64,000 bases of DNA. Source: JBBDLF01 sp040879025 (lineage in GTDB: Bacteria > Pseudomonadota > Gammaproteobacteria > Pseudomonadales > Pseudohongiellaceae). Every line of letters starts with the position of its first letter. The stretch's first letter is position 1. Below are positions 18,207-28,062 of this stretch, in pieces. A program made the position numbers and the translations under genes. The stretch is from contig JBBDLF010000019.1 of the NCBI GenBank assembly GCA_040879025.1, positions 1 to 64,000 on the forward strand, given 5' to 3'. A model generated the notes under the pieces. The model was not told where the DNA came from and ran no database searches. It was given only the letters and a program-made list of their open reading frames with translations.

Positions 18207-18277
18207 TGGTTCCAGCCAGTATCCCGTAGCGGTTGCACAGAGTGTTGACGAATATCAACCACGCCGGGCAGAACCCG

Positions 18278-19573
18278 TTACTCGGTCAGGCGTCCAATAT
18301 TCCGTACGTAGATCTCTCCCCCTTTCATGACAAAATCCACTGTTTCAAGCTGGCGAATATCCTCCAGCGGATTGCCCGTCACGGCAATAATGTCCGCATA
18401 AGCCCCGCCGGCGATGACACCAACTCCGACTCCCGGACCCAAAAGGTCCGCCGCTTTCACCGTCGCTGTCTGAATGGCCGCCAGCGGAGTCATTCCATAA
18501 TCCACCATGTAAGCGAACTGACGGCCGTTCAGACCATGCGGGTACACACCGGCATCAGAGCCAAACACGATATTCACACCGGCTTCATGAGCCCGCCGGA
18601 AATTATCCCGCTGCAGTTGGCCCACTTCGCGTTCCTTGGCCAGCGACTCTTCAAGCATACCAGCCTCCGCGCCCGATTCCAGGATGTAATCCGACACATA
18701 GACATCCATCACCAAGTTGGTCCCACGATCCAGTGCCAGCGTAATGGCCTCCTCATCAAGCAAGCTGGCATGCTCCACCGAATCCACGCCCGCGCGAATC
18801 GCCGCCTTGATGCCGGCCGCGCCATGGGCGTGGGCGGCTACTTTCACTCCGGCCATGTGCGCCTCGTCAACCAGTGCCTCCATTTCCTCCAGGGTGAACT
18901 GTTGCGCGCCGAGGCTGGTGCCCTTTGACAGTACACCGCCAGTGGCGCAGAACTTGATCACACTGGCACCATACTTGAGGTTTTCGCGGACCTTGGCGCG
19001 CACGGCCCAGGGCCCGTCCGCCACCCCATCGGCGCGCGACTCGTATTCCGCCGGCAATAAATTATTGTCGCAGTGCCCCCCGGTGATACTGAGGGGCGGA
19101 CCCGACACCAGCATGCGGGGACCGGGCACTTCTCCGGCGTCAATCGCATCGCGCAGCGCAATGTCGCCGAAAGCACCCGCTCCCACATTGCGGACCGTCG
19201 TAAAGCCGGCGGCGAGCGTGTCGCGGGCGGCGCTCACGCCAAAAATGGCTTCACGGATGGCTGACTGCGACAAGGAGTTGTATCCGTGAATCGCGGCATT
19301 GCTGGTCAGGTGTACATGCGCATCGATCAGCCCGGGCAGTACCGTTGCCTCACCGAGATCGACTTCCACGGCTCCCGGCGGCACCTGCAGCGCTGACGCC
19401 GACCCTACCGCGGTAATCATTTCACCTTCCACAATAATAGCCTGATCGCGCAGCAACTCACCGGTCACCACATCCAGCAACTGACCGGCGCGCAAGTAAA
19501 GTGGAGGTGTTTGTGCGAGGGCGTCGGTAATCAGCGCAAAGAGTAAACACAGTGCCGTCAGAGTCGTTTTCAT
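18278..19573 (-). CDS. Secreted amidohydrolase (imidazolonepropionase/Xaa-Pro dipeptidase-like)
   Basis: A 431-residue protein with a signal peptide ending ALAQ. The metal-binding pattern of the amidohydrolase superfamily is complete: DAHVHLTS (HxH), a Lys in VIKFCATGGV that is probably carbamylated, AHAHGAAGIKAA, VEHASLLD, and the catalytic Asp in FGSDAGVYPHG. The C-terminus (AYADIIAVTGNPLEDI) is typical of the family. Members cleave cyclic amides, dipeptides or organophosphates; the substrate is open. It lies 71 bp upstream of ppsA on the same strand but a functional link is not obvious. Confidence 0.88.
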   Translation of the reverse strand: MKTTLTALCLLFALITDALAQTPPLYLRAGQLLDVVTGELLRDQAIIVEGEMITAVGSASALQVPPGAVEVDLGEATVLPGLIDAHVHLTSNAAIHGYNSLSQSAIREAIFGVSAARDTLAAGFTTVRNVGAGAFGDIALRDAIDAGEVPGPRMLVSGPPLSITGGHCDNNLLPAEYESRADGVADGPWAVRAKVRENLKYGASVIKFCATGGVLSKGTSLGAQQFTLEEMEALVDEAHMAGVKVAAHAHGAAGIKAAIRAGVDSVEHASLLDEEAITLALDRGTNLVMDVYVSDYILESGAEAGMLEESLAKEREVGQLQRDNFRRAHEAGVNIVFGSDAGVYPHGLNGRQFAYMVDYGMTPLAAIQTATVKAADLLGPGVGVGVIAGGAYADIIAVTGNPLEDIRQLETVDFVMKGGEIYVRNIGRLTE

Positions 19574-19750
19574 GCGGTCTCCCGGGGGTGGCGAATCAAG
19601 TCTGGCTAATTAAGCAAGATTCCGCGGGATTTACAAGCAGGGCGGCAAGGAAGGGTGGACTCAAAGAAGAACGGGCCCGCCATTGATGAAATGACAGGCC
19701 CGGTTGCCGTTGGTCATGATTAGCTAACCGTAGCACCGACAAGCATCGCC

Positions 19751-20383
19751 TTATTCATCGGTTTCGTCACCAACGCTGTCGTCATCGGAATCTTCGTCCG
19801 AGAAGCCATCGCCATCTTCATCGTTGTCGACCATCCCGTCGCCATCCTCATCCGCTTCCAATGCTTCATCACTGATAGTCACACCGACAACATCAATCAT
19901 CCCCAGTAAACCGTTATACCAGTCATTGATATTCAGGGGATCACCACCGGGCACGGTAAGGATCAGACCTAACTGATAAGTGCCGGCCGGCAGCGCACTG
20001 ATGTCAACAGCATCCAAAGAGAACAGAACCTTCTCGTCCTCACTGGCGTCGCTGCTCACCGGCAGCACAGTCGCCGTATCAGTATCAGGTTCGAAAAATA
20101 CAACAACGGCATCAGCCTCGCCATCGGCTATCAGGTCCGCGCCACGAGGAAAGATCAATCTGATCTGCAACGGGTCTCCGGTGTAGTAAATATGTTTCGA
20201 TGTCAGGATTTTGCCCATGACTCCATCGGACGCGTTGCCCCATCCAATATTCTTGCCGCTCGCATTGCCATTCGCATTACCATTGCTGTTGCCCTGTCCC
20301 AGTGCGGCATGGGATGTCAGCGCCAGAAAAAGAGAAAAAACACACACCAAAAAGCGGCCTGGAACTGTCTGGAATAGTCGCAT
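19751..20383 (-). CDS. Secreted protein with acidic Asp-rich (thrombospondin-3-like) C-terminus
   Basis: A 210-residue protein with a good AAGGAG Shine-Dalgarno and a signal peptide ending ALGQ. A Gly/Asn/Ala low-complexity stretch (GNSNGNANGNASGKN) follows, and then a compact beta-rich domain (about residues 50-175). The C-terminus is almost entirely acidic, with DEDGDGM, DEDGDGF and DSDDDS units that resemble DxDxDG calcium-binding loops. The function is unknown. Similar tails occur on exported Ca-binding proteins of marine bacteria. An imperfect GC-rich inverted repeat after the stop (19671-19705) may terminate transcription. Confidence 0.6.
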   Translation of the reverse strand: MRLFQTVPGRFLVCVFSLFLALTSHAALGQGNSNGNANGNASGKNIGWGNASDGVMGKILTSKHIYYTGDPLQIRLIFPRGADLIADGEADAVVVFFEPDTDTATVLPVSSDASEDEKVLFSLDAVDISALPAGTYQLGLILTVPGGDPLNINDWYNGLLGMIDVVGVTISDEALEADEDGDGMVDNDEDGDGFSDEDSDDDSVGDETDE

Positions 20384-20734
20384 ACTTGCACTCCTTGGGA
20401 CCGAGCTTGCCCGGTCCGATTATTGAATGACACCTAACTTATCACCCTTGTTGAATTTTAACGTGCGGTAAATCACATCCAAACAACGACGTGAGGAAGA
20501 AGCTCGAGCAAGAAGTGTGCCGGGCGCCGGCACTACGGCCATATGGGCTGATTCCAGTCCGAGTGTGTCGGGCTTTAACAACAGTCAACGCCCGCAGGTA
20601 ACATGTCGCACAGCAGGCCCGTTGCCGCATCCCGGCGGACGCTTTTTTTCACCGAATCCGCCGCGACGCAAGACGTGAACCCACCGGAGGGTTTACAATG
20701 GCCGCGCCCATCCGTTCCAAGCCCTGAATTCTCC
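20384..20734 (+). other. Intergenic region between divergent genes
   Basis: This 351-bp region separates the acidic secreted protein (minus) from uup (plus). Translation of uup could in principle extend to 20603, but that stretch has no family similarity. No RNA gene or clear promoter pair was recognised. Confidence 0.5.
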
Positions 20735-22651
20735 ATGCCGCTGTTACGTCTCGATAAGATCGCCCTTCATTTCGGCTCACACGTCCTGCTGGATCGCCTT
20801 GATTTCACAATGAAGAAAGGCAACCGCATCGGGTTGCTGGGGCGCAACGGAGCAGGCAAAACCACACTGATGAAAGTTATTTCCGGTCTCACAACGCCAG
20901 ACAGCGGGGAGCGCTGGCTGCGCCCTGGCGTACAGGCGGCCTGGCTGGACCAGTCGTTGCCGGAAGGAAGCGAGCGGACCGTTTATGAACATGTCGCCGG
21001 CGGCCTTGCGGAAGTTGGTGAATTGCTCGCGCGTTATCATCGCCTGGTGGCGGATTTCAATCCGGACGAGATGGACCGGCTGGAAAGGCTCCAGGAACAA
21101 ATGGAGGCCCGCGATGGCTGGAACCTGGGGCAGCGGATCGACACGGTCATCAGCCAGTTGCAACTGCCGGCCGACAAACCCATGTCTGAACTGTCAGGCG
21201 GCTGGCGCAAACGGGTGGCACTGGCACGCGCGCTGGTGTGCGAGCCCGAAATTCTGTTACTCGACGAGCCCACGAACCATCTCGATATCCCGGCCATTGA
21301 GTGGCTGGAGGAACAACTGAAGCTATACAACGGCGCACTGTTGCTGGTAACCCACGACCGGGTGTTTCTGCAGAACGTGGTCAATACGATTGTTGAGCTG
21401 GACAGGGGTCACTTGTACCAGTTTACGGGAGACTATCACAGCTTCCTGAGACACCGGGAAGAGCAATTGGCGGCGGAAGAAAGAGCCAATAGTTTGTTCG
21501 ACAAAAAACTCGCGGAAGAAGAAGTCTGGATTCGGCAGGGCATAAAGGCGCGCCGTACCCGCAATGAAGGGCGGGTACGCGCACTTGAGGCGTTGCGTGC
21601 GAAACGCCAGGAACGGCGCGAGCGCCAGGGCACCGCGGGTTTCAAACTGGACGCCGCCGAAAAGTCCGGAAAAATCGTCGCAGAGCTGGAAGACATTACA
21701 CACGGTTTTGCCGGATCCACCGTGATCCGTCATTTTTCCACCACAATTCAGCGCGGCGACCGCGTCGGCATCATCGGCGCCAATGGCGCCGGTAAATCAA
21801 CACTGCTCAAGATTATTCTCGGCAAACTGCAACCTGATCAAGGCAAGGTCACGCTGGGCAGCAAGCTCGAAATCGCTTATTTCGACCAGTTGCGCGAACA
21901 TCTGGATCCCGAGAAAAACCTGATCGACAATGTCTGCGGCGGCCAGGATTTTATAGAAATCGATGGCAGGCGCAAACACGCGATCAGTTATCTGGGCGAT
22001 TTTCTTTTTACACCTGACCGCATTCGCACACCGGCGAAGGCATTGTCCGGTGGAGAACAAAACCGCGCCATTCTGGCAAAACTGTTCAGCAAACCTGCCA
22101 ATGTACTGGTTCTCGACGAACCCACAAACGACCTCGACATCGAAACTCTGGAACTGCTGGAAGACATCCTGATGAAGTTCAAGGGGACCATTCTGCTGGT
22201 GAGCCACGATCGCGAATTCATGGACAACGTGGTGACCAGCGTGATGGTATTCGAGGGCCACGGCAAGGTGCGCGAATATGTGGGCGGCTATTCGGATTGG
22301 GTAGCGAAGGGCGGGCGTTTGCAGGCTCTGATGGAAGGTGGCAAAGAGCCTGAAGACGCCCTGGCAAGGCATAAGGCCGGTGGCGGAACCTCTGCCGTAC
22401 CAAGTAGAAAAACCAAAAAGTCCGGAACGCTGTCCTACATCGATCAGCGCGAACTGGACGCCATGCCCGGCGTTATCGAAAAGCTGGAACAACAACAGGC
22501 AGACCTTGAAAAGCGAATTTCCCAGCCGGATTTCTATAGCAGTGAAAGCCGGAAAGTGGAACAGACACTCATTGAATTGGCTTCAATTCAGGAACAGCTG
22601 GAACAAGCCTATCAGCGCTGGTCGGAGCTGGAGCATCTGCAGTCGCAGTAG
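20735..22651 (+). CDS. uup: ABC-F family ATPase Uup
   Basis: The start at 20735 (MPLLRLDKIALHFG) gives 638 residues, equal to the E. coli Uup length (~635). There are two ABC cassettes. The first has Walker A GRNGAGKTT (~35-43), signature LSGGWRKR and Walker B LLLDEPTNHLD. The second has GANGAGKST (~347), LSGGEQNRAIL and LVLDEPTNDLD. Between them is the positively charged linker ARRTRNEGRVRALEALR, characteristic of Uup. A coiled-coil C-terminal domain (about 565-635) follows, as used for DNA or ribosome binding. It lacks membrane domains. Uup acts in ribosome-associated translation quality control and affects precise excision of transposons. Confidence 0.94.
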   Translation: MPLLRLDKIALHFGSHVLLDRLDFTMKKGNRIGLLGRNGAGKTTLMKVISGLTTPDSGERWLRPGVQAAWLDQSLPEGSERTVYEHVAGGLAEVGELLARYHRLVADFNPDEMDRLERLQEQMEARDGWNLGQRIDTVISQLQLPADKPMSELSGGWRKRVALARALVCEPEILLLDEPTNHLDIPAIEWLEEQLKLYNGALLLVTHDRVFLQNVVNTIVELDRGHLYQFTGDYHSFLRHREEQLAAEERANSLFDKKLAEEEVWIRQGIKARRTRNEGRVRALEALRAKRQERRERQGTAGFKLDAAEKSGKIVAELEDITHGFAGSTVIRHFSTTIQRGDRVGIIGANGAGKSTLLKIILGKLQPDQGKVTLGSKLEIAYFDQLREHLDPEKNLIDNVCGGQDFIEIDGRRKHAISYLGDFLFTPDRIRTPAKALSGGEQNRAILAKLFSKPANVLVLDEPTNDLDIETLELLEDILMKFKGTILLVSHDREFMDNVVTSVMVFEGHGKVREYVGGYSDWVAKGGRLQALMEGGKEPEDALARHKAGGGTSAVPSRKTKKSGTLSYIDQRELDAMPGVIEKLEQQQADLEKRISQPDFYSSESRKVEQTLIELASIQEQLEQAYQRWSELEHLQSQ

Positions 22652-22786
22652 CCGGGAAGGGCCTGTCCGGCTATCCATCCGAACCACAATGGGTTCCGGA
22701 CCGTGGGGCGAGACCTCCGTTAGCTTTACAATCAGATGCGACAGCGATACCTTTCTATACAGGTGCAAAATTCAGGAGACCTGGTC

Positions 22787-23830
22787 ATGACTTCCACCAA
22801 TCCGCGTTATACGACTTACACCATTCTTGGGCTCGCCCTGTCACTCGGGTCCGCGGTCAGCCTTGCCCAGAGCGCTGAAAAGCCGGATCTGTCAGGCGTC
22901 TGGACCAACGCATCGCTCACCGGTCTCACCCGACCGCGCGATGTGGACCGACTGGTCGTCACGGCGGAAGAGGCGGCGCAGATTGCCGCCAACACCTCAA
23001 TCGCCGGCCTGCCGGCGGACCAGATCGATGGCGATGCCATTATCGACCCCGATACCGGCGCGCCGCCGGCGGGGAGTTTTGATTTTGGTCTTCGTGGTTA
23101 CAACGAGTTCTGGATTGATCCCGGCTCCACGCTGGCCCGGGTCAGGGGCGAATTCCGCAGTTCCTATATTATCGATCCGGAAGACGGACAGATTCCTCGC
23201 CAGGAAACCCCTGGCGGGGAATTCGAGCGCCGCAATTTCGGCAGCCGCTATGTGACCGGCATCGGTGACGCCTCCGGCCCGGAAGCGCTGCCTCTCGCCG
23301 AACGCTGCCTCCTTGGTTTCGGCAACACGGCCGGGCCGGGCATGATGGGTACACTGTACAACAGCACCTACCAGTTCGTTCAGACTGAAGACTATGTCAC
23401 CATACTGGTCGAAATGGTGCACGACGCACGCATTATTCCCACCTTCGATTCCGCTGAAGAGGCAAGGGCCAACACACGTCCGGCCGTTTTGCAGCAATGG
23501 TTGGGAGACTCGCGGGGCTGGTACGAAGGGGACACCCTGGTGGTGGAAACCATCAATATACATCCTGAGCAAATGGCACAGAGTTCCATTCCCATCACCG
23601 AGGACGGCCGTATTATTGAACGCTTCAGCCGGTATTCGGAAACCGAGATCGTTTACCAATTCACCGTCGAGGATCCACATCTTTACACCCGGCCGTGGAC
23701 CGCGGAATTGAGCTATCACGCCACCGAGGGACCGGTATACGAGTATGCCTGCCATGAAGGCAACTATGCGTTACCGGGCATTCTTGCCGGAGCCCGGCGG
23801 CAGGAAATGGAAGCCGCGGCGTCGAATTAA
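22787..23830 (+). CDS. Secreted protein of unknown function (DLSGVW family)
   Basis: The start at 22787 has AGGAGA seven bases upstream and produces a signal peptide ending SLAQS. The mature N-terminus reads KPDLSGVWTN, a marker of a large, uncharacterised group of secreted gammaproteobacterial proteins. The remaining ~310 residues contain alternating beta-strand-like segments (LVEMVHDARIIP, WYEGDTLVVETINIH, YQFTVEDPHLYTRPWTAEL) and no recognised catalytic motif. It is expressed from its own promoter region after uup or by read-through. The function is not assigned. Confidence 0.6.
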   Translation: MTSTNPRYTTYTILGLALSLGSAVSLAQSAEKPDLSGVWTNASLTGLTRPRDVDRLVVTAEEAAQIAANTSIAGLPADQIDGDAIIDPDTGAPPAGSFDFGLRGYNEFWIDPGSTLARVRGEFRSSYIIDPEDGQIPRQETPGGEFERRNFGSRYVTGIGDASGPEALPLAERCLLGFGNTAGPGMMGTLYNSTYQFVQTEDYVTILVEMVHDARIIPTFDSAEEARANTRPAVLQQWLGDSRGWYEGDTLVVETINIHPEQMAQSSIPITEDGRIIERFSRYSETEIVYQFTVEDPHLYTRPWTAELSYHATEGPVYEYACHEGNYALPGILAGARRQEMEAAASN

Positions 23831-23894
23831 GCCCTGACCCGGATGCCCGGCATGCATATTACGCAGCAGGAACTGACGCAGCTGGCGAGCGACG

Positions 23895-25373
23895 ATGACG
23901 GCCGGATCCATGAAACTGCAGTCCTACGGACTACTATTGGGTACGCTGTTACTGGCAATGTTCATTGTCCGGTTTGCAGCTGTCACTCAGTTTTCTGAAC
24001 TGCTGGACCGAGATGTCGGGCGACTGACGGAAGCCGCTGAGAGTATCCGCCTGGCGCAGAGTCTGAAGTCACGCCTGCTTACCCATAACCGGAACAGTTT
24101 TCTTTATACGCTTAACCGTAATCCCCAACTTCAGGAGAGTACTGTCCTATTAACCTCGGAAGTCACTCAACGGCTGACCGGGCTGCGGGAACGCAGCGGT
24201 GACGAGGCCGAAATTACCCTGATCGATACGGTGGAAACCGAGTTTGCCGATTATTTCAATGCCCGGAACGCGTTGTTCGAAGGCCCCCTGGCTCCTACTG
24301 AGCAGTATGAGCAGATGACTCCCTACGTTGACCGCACAGTCAGTTATATTGACCGACTGATTGAACTGAACCGCGTGCAGTTATCCAGTTTGAATGACTC
24401 AATCGTCGCGCAGAACGCCATTTCACAGCGGCTGGCCGTGGGGCTGATTTTCGCTGGCGGCCTGGTCCTTCTGGGCGCCCTTATTTCCGTCATACTATTT
24501 ATCGCCTGGCCGCTGGCGAGACTGGCCGGTGATATTGCAAAGTACGGAGAAAATCAGAGGCCATTCAAAACGGAGGTTAAAGGCATACGGGAAATCCGCG
24601 ACATTGCCGAAAGCTTCAATTCCATGGCGGACCGTCTTGAGGTCAAGCGCCAGGAGCAACTGCGTATTGTGGCCATTATTGCGCACGACCTCCGCAATCC
24701 GCTTCATTCGGTGGCTATGGCCATTGAATCGATGCGTTTGAATTCCGCATCGGAATCCTCCGCGCTTTTGGAAATGGTAGCCCACCAGATAGCGCAAATG
24801 GACAGGCTACTCAGCGACTTTCTGGATACCAGTCGAATCGAGGCCGGGGAGTTCAGCATGGAGTTTTCGAATCAGGACATTCGCCTTTTGTTAAAAGAGG
24901 CCATGGCCCTGTTCGAAAATACGGAAGACAGCAGGCACGAGTTTGTCGCTGCCCTCGCGGACCAGCCAATGATGTGCCATTGCGACCCCAGGCGGCTAAC
25001 TCAGGCAATCACTAACCTGCTGTCCAACGCCGTAAAATACTCCCCTCAGGGGGGAGAGATTTCCGTGTCCGCACAGCGACAAGGGGACTGGCTCGAGATC
25101 ACCGTTTCCGACCAGGGCATTGGAGTTGATCCCGAAGATCGTGAAAACATTTTCCAGCCGTTCCATCGATCTCCCGCGAGCAAGGGGGTTTATCCGGGCA
25201 TCGGTCTGGGTCTCTCGTCCACCCGCCGTATAGTAGAAGCCCACGGCGGCAGAATTCAGTTGGAAACCCCGGCAGCGAAAGGCTCGACTTTCCGCCTCAT
25301 ACTTCCTGTTGCGCGGAGCGCGGATTCCGAAGAGGCAAGCCATTTGAACGGGTCACTCAATTTGCGGGCGTAG
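23895..25373 (+). CDS. Orphan membrane sensor histidine kinase
   Basis: A 492-residue protein. TM1 is at about residues 10-27, a helical periplasmic sensor of ~150 residues follows, and TM2 is at about 180-202 (LIFAGGLVLLGALISVILF). A HAMP linker leads to the HisKA box IAHDLRNPLHSVA (phospho-His at about 263), then the HATPase domain with NLLSNAVKYSP (N box), DQGIGVDPEDR (G1) and GIGLGLSSTRRIVEAHGG (G2). A methionine 15 bases downstream of the chosen ATG could also start it. No response regulator gene is adjacent, so the partner is unknown. The neighbouring genes give no hint about the signal. Confidence 0.9.
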   Translation: MTAGSMKLQSYGLLLGTLLLAMFIVRFAAVTQFSELLDRDVGRLTEAAESIRLAQSLKSRLLTHNRNSFLYTLNRNPQLQESTVLLTSEVTQRLTGLRERSGDEAEITLIDTVETEFADYFNARNALFEGPLAPTEQYEQMTPYVDRTVSYIDRLIELNRVQLSSLNDSIVAQNAISQRLAVGLIFAGGLVLLGALISVILFIAWPLARLAGDIAKYGENQRPFKTEVKGIREIRDIAESFNSMADRLEVKRQEQLRIVAIIAHDLRNPLHSVAMAIESMRLNSASESSALLEMVAHQIAQMDRLLSDFLDTSRIEAGEFSMEFSNQDIRLLLKEAMALFENTEDSRHEFVAALADQPMMCHCDPRRLTQAITNLLSNAVKYSPQGGEISVSAQRQGDWLEITVSDQGIGVDPEDRENIFQPFHRSPASKGVYPGIGLGLSSTRRIVEAHGGRIQLETPAAKGSTFRLILPVARSADSEEASHLNGSLNLRA

Positions 25374-25424
25374 GCCCGCCGCGTCACCGCAATTTTCCGC
25401 CCCATCACACAATATACCGCCCCA

Positions 25425-26780
25425 CTAATCCAGCAGCGGCCGCAACACCTCTTCGATGGTTTCAACCACTCTCTGCCGTCGCAGCCGGTCCAGCGCCGCA
25501 TGCAGTTCTTTCTTCTCGGTGCCGCTCAATTGATCCAGCAATGATGCCAGGTCGCCTTCATTGATCTGGATGCGGTCGCGGCGTGCGTGGGTGCGTTCCC
25601 GCAGGGCCTTGTCCAGAAACAGGAATCTGCCCAGCACCACGTAAGGAAAATTGCGATTGCGAACCGGTCCCTGTCTGGCTTCATAACCCCCCAGCGGCAG
25701 ACCCAACAGTTTGAACTCGGCGATTCGGTTGGCGCCCAGCCAGGCGCCGCCACCGGCCAGCAAGCCTCCTCCTATCGTGCCCAACAGTAAAGTATGACCT
25801 GCAAGGCTGACATCCACGGCGGCACCTGTAGCCGCGCCGGCAAGCGTTGCGGCGGTCACAAGCTGCTTGCGATTCAGTCCCCAGACAATCCATTTTTCCG
25901 TGTCGAACAGGTTGTCACCAAAGGGCAGGTCATAGATGTCGCTTTGTACGTTGCGGTAACGATAAACGTTTTTCAGTTGCTCGAATGCCTCGGCCTCCCG
26001 TTGGCGCATGCCGGAATAAAAACGCTTCTCCAATACCGGCTGTATTGATTTGGCCTGTGCCGGTGTCAACACTTTCTGTGACACCTGGTAACTGCACAAA
26101 TCGGTAAGCAGCCGGGTTAAAATTCTGAGCCGTTCTTCTCTTTGCCGCTCCCTGAGGTTTTTGTACTCATTGATCAGAGCCTCTATTGCTTCTTTCCATT
26201 CGTCCTTCAGGTGGCTGAAGGCCTCCAGCACCGAAAGCTGCTTATCGAAGTCGGCCTGCATCGCGTTGAACACTTTGACAATTCTGAAATATTGCGACAA
26301 GGCCTGCTGCCAGGATTCAATATGGCTTTCATTCTCAATCAGATTGATCAACGCCATGCTGGCCTGTCCGGTCCAACGCAGAATTTCCATTTCCGCCTCA
26401 TATTCAGGACCGTACGGTCTGGAACCGTCCACAACATAGAGAATGGCGGCGCCTTCCACGATTGGCCTGAGCAGTTGCACTTCGTCGGGAAACCGGCTTC
26501 GGCAAGCTTCGTCATTGACAAACTTTTTGACGGCGGTCTGGCGTTGCTCGGCGCCGGTGGCATGATCCTGCAACCATTGCAGCACTTTGGCGGGCCGCTG
26601 AAACCCCGGCGTGTCCACCAGCCGGTACTGGCAATTTCCCACGTTGACCGTCAACACTTCGGCGACGCGGGTGGTGCCGCTCTGGGCGGAAATCGCCACG
26701 CTGTCATCCTGCGCCAGCGTCGACACGATGGAAGACTTGCCCTTGTTGGGATGTCCAACCACGGCAAAAACCGGAATCAT
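25425..26780 (-). CDS. DUF3482-type Era-like GTPase with C-terminal membrane segment
   Basis: A 451-residue protein. The N-terminal G domain has G1 GHPNKGKSS at residues 9-17, a T in SGTTRVAE (G2) and DTPGF (G3) at about 56-60. Canonical NKxD (G4) is replaced by a degenerate ALINLIENES. The C-terminal half matches the DUF3482 region and includes a Gly/Ala-rich hydrophobic hairpin (about 285-330) that should insert in a membrane. The start codon overlaps the stop of the upstream DUF2868 gene by four bases, so the two are translationally coupled. The pair is widespread in proteobacteria but, to my knowledge, has no established function. Confidence 0.82.
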   Translation of the reverse strand: MIPVFAVVGHPNKGKSSIVSTLAQDDSVAISAQSGTTRVAEVLTVNVGNCQYRLVDTPGFQRPAKVLQWLQDHATGAEQRQTAVKKFVNDEACRSRFPDEVQLLRPIVEGAAILYVVDGSRPYGPEYEAEMEILRWTGQASMALINLIENESHIESWQQALSQYFRIVKVFNAMQADFDKQLSVLEAFSHLKDEWKEAIEALINEYKNLRERQREERLRILTRLLTDLCSYQVSQKVLTPAQAKSIQPVLEKRFYSGMRQREAEAFEQLKNVYRYRNVQSDIYDLPFGDNLFDTEKWIVWGLNRKQLVTAATLAGAATGAAVDVSLAGHTLLLGTIGGGLLAGGGAWLGANRIAEFKLLGLPLGGYEARQGPVRNRNFPYVVLGRFLFLDKALRERTHARRDRIQINEGDLASLLDQLSGTEKKELHAALDRLRRQRVVETIEEVLRPLLD

Positions 26781-27895
26781 GCTGCCTCCACAGGCTGCAG
26801 CACCCGCCAGCTATCCAGCGTGCCGCAGAAGCGACGCCACTCGTGCAGGTGAGCATCCCTGACCGGGCGAACAGTGCCGTTGTCCCAGTCCAGCGGAAAA
26901 ATCAACCCGGCTCCTTTTTCCAGAAAATCCCGGAGCTCACCCATTGGAGGTTCCCAGCTTTTTACCAGCACAACGGGCTGAGGTCCCGATCGCAAGCTGT
27001 CGTCTTCTTCCGGCGCCGCCGCGGGCCTGACCATCACAACCTGCTGCGGGCTTCCAATCTTGTGTTGAATTTGTTCAAGACAGTCAGGCGGTACGGCAGC
27101 CCAGTTTATCAGCCGGAATTTTTCTTCCACGTTGTGAACCACCTCGGCCAGTTTGCCTTCGTCGGGAACGGGATTCATACCATTACCAACTGATCGTTCT
27201 ATTTTCGGCGCGGCCTCCTGCACGGACTCCTTTCTCAGGTAGATACTTCTCGCGGCGACCAGCAGAAGCAGCCTGGGAGCGAGGTTATAAAACAATTGCG
27301 CGGCCAGCGCATATTGCCACCAGCGGCCGAGAATTTCGGCGGTATATTCCTGGGGTGCCAGCCGGTAGTCCTGGGTCTGCTGCAGCAGCTCCAGGCTGGG
27401 CTGGGCGCCCTGCCAAAACCACCACGGCAGTGCCAGTGAGTTCAGCAGCGGCAGGATATCCTCGGCATCAAGCAAGGTGCTGCGCCAGACAAAACTGACA
27501 TCGCTGCCCAGCAGAAGAAAAATAAAAGCCACAATGCCCCCGGCACCAAATCCAACAGCCAGTATCTGGGTTTGGTAAAAAAACCAGTACTTCCGCGCCG
27601 GAGATGCAACAGCAACCATGATCTGCCGGTTCCAGTGCGGCGGCACGAGCGGCAGTGACAGCAACAGCCCCGACAATCCCCTGCCTGAACCTCGCAGCAT
27701 AAAGATTGCACTGAACGCCAGGCCGGCCAAGGGGAAAAAAACGAACAACACCAAAAGATAAAGGAGGTTAACGCGTCCCTGTTCGTCACCGGAGAGAACG
27801 CCCAGCGCAATGATCAAACCGACCGCAAACCCGGCGCCACCAAGGACGGCACTGATTTGCCCCGACACGTGAGATTTCTGAGCATTTGCTTGCAA
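26777..27895 (-). CDS. DUF2868 integral membrane protein
   Basis: A 372-residue protein with about four membrane segments (roughly 15-38, 44-67, 105-130, 195-220). The second half is soluble and contains LINWAAVPP and VVMVRPAAAP and ends in WRRFCGTLDSWRVLQPVEAA. The pattern PHWNRQIMVAV and LAPRLLLLVAA matches the DUF2868 family. It is translationally coupled (ATGA) to the DUF3482 GTPase downstream. Together they suggest a membrane complex driven or gated by GTP; this is inference from adjacency only. It is divergent from recQ. Confidence 0.78.
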   Translation of the reverse strand: MQANAQKSHVSGQISAVLGGAGFAVGLIIALGVLSGDEQGRVNLLYLLVLFVFFPLAGLAFSAIFMLRGSGRGLSGLLLSLPLVPPHWNRQIMVAVASPARKYWFFYQTQILAVGFGAGGIVAFIFLLLGSDVSFVWRSTLLDAEDILPLLNSLALPWWFWQGAQPSLELLQQTQDYRLAPQEYTAEILGRWWQYALAAQLFYNLAPRLLLLVAARSIYLRKESVQEAAPKIERSVGNGMNPVPDEGKLAEVVHNVEEKFRLINWAAVPPDCLEQIQHKIGSPQQVVMVRPAAAPEEDDSLRSGPQPVVLVKSWEPPMGELRDFLEKGAGLIFPLDWDNGTVRPVRDAHLHEWRRFCGTLDSWRVLQPVEAA

Positions 27896-28062
27896 TGGAT
27901 TTCAGGACCTGTGGAATCAGCCAAAAGAGTACCAAAAAAGCGGGGCCGGGGGATTATTTTTTACCCGAGCGGGGTAATCGCAAACAAACAGGCTCACTAT
28001 ATACGATTGGCTGGTTGCCGTCCTTTTTTCCTGACCGGTCCCCATGGGCTATACTGTGCGCA

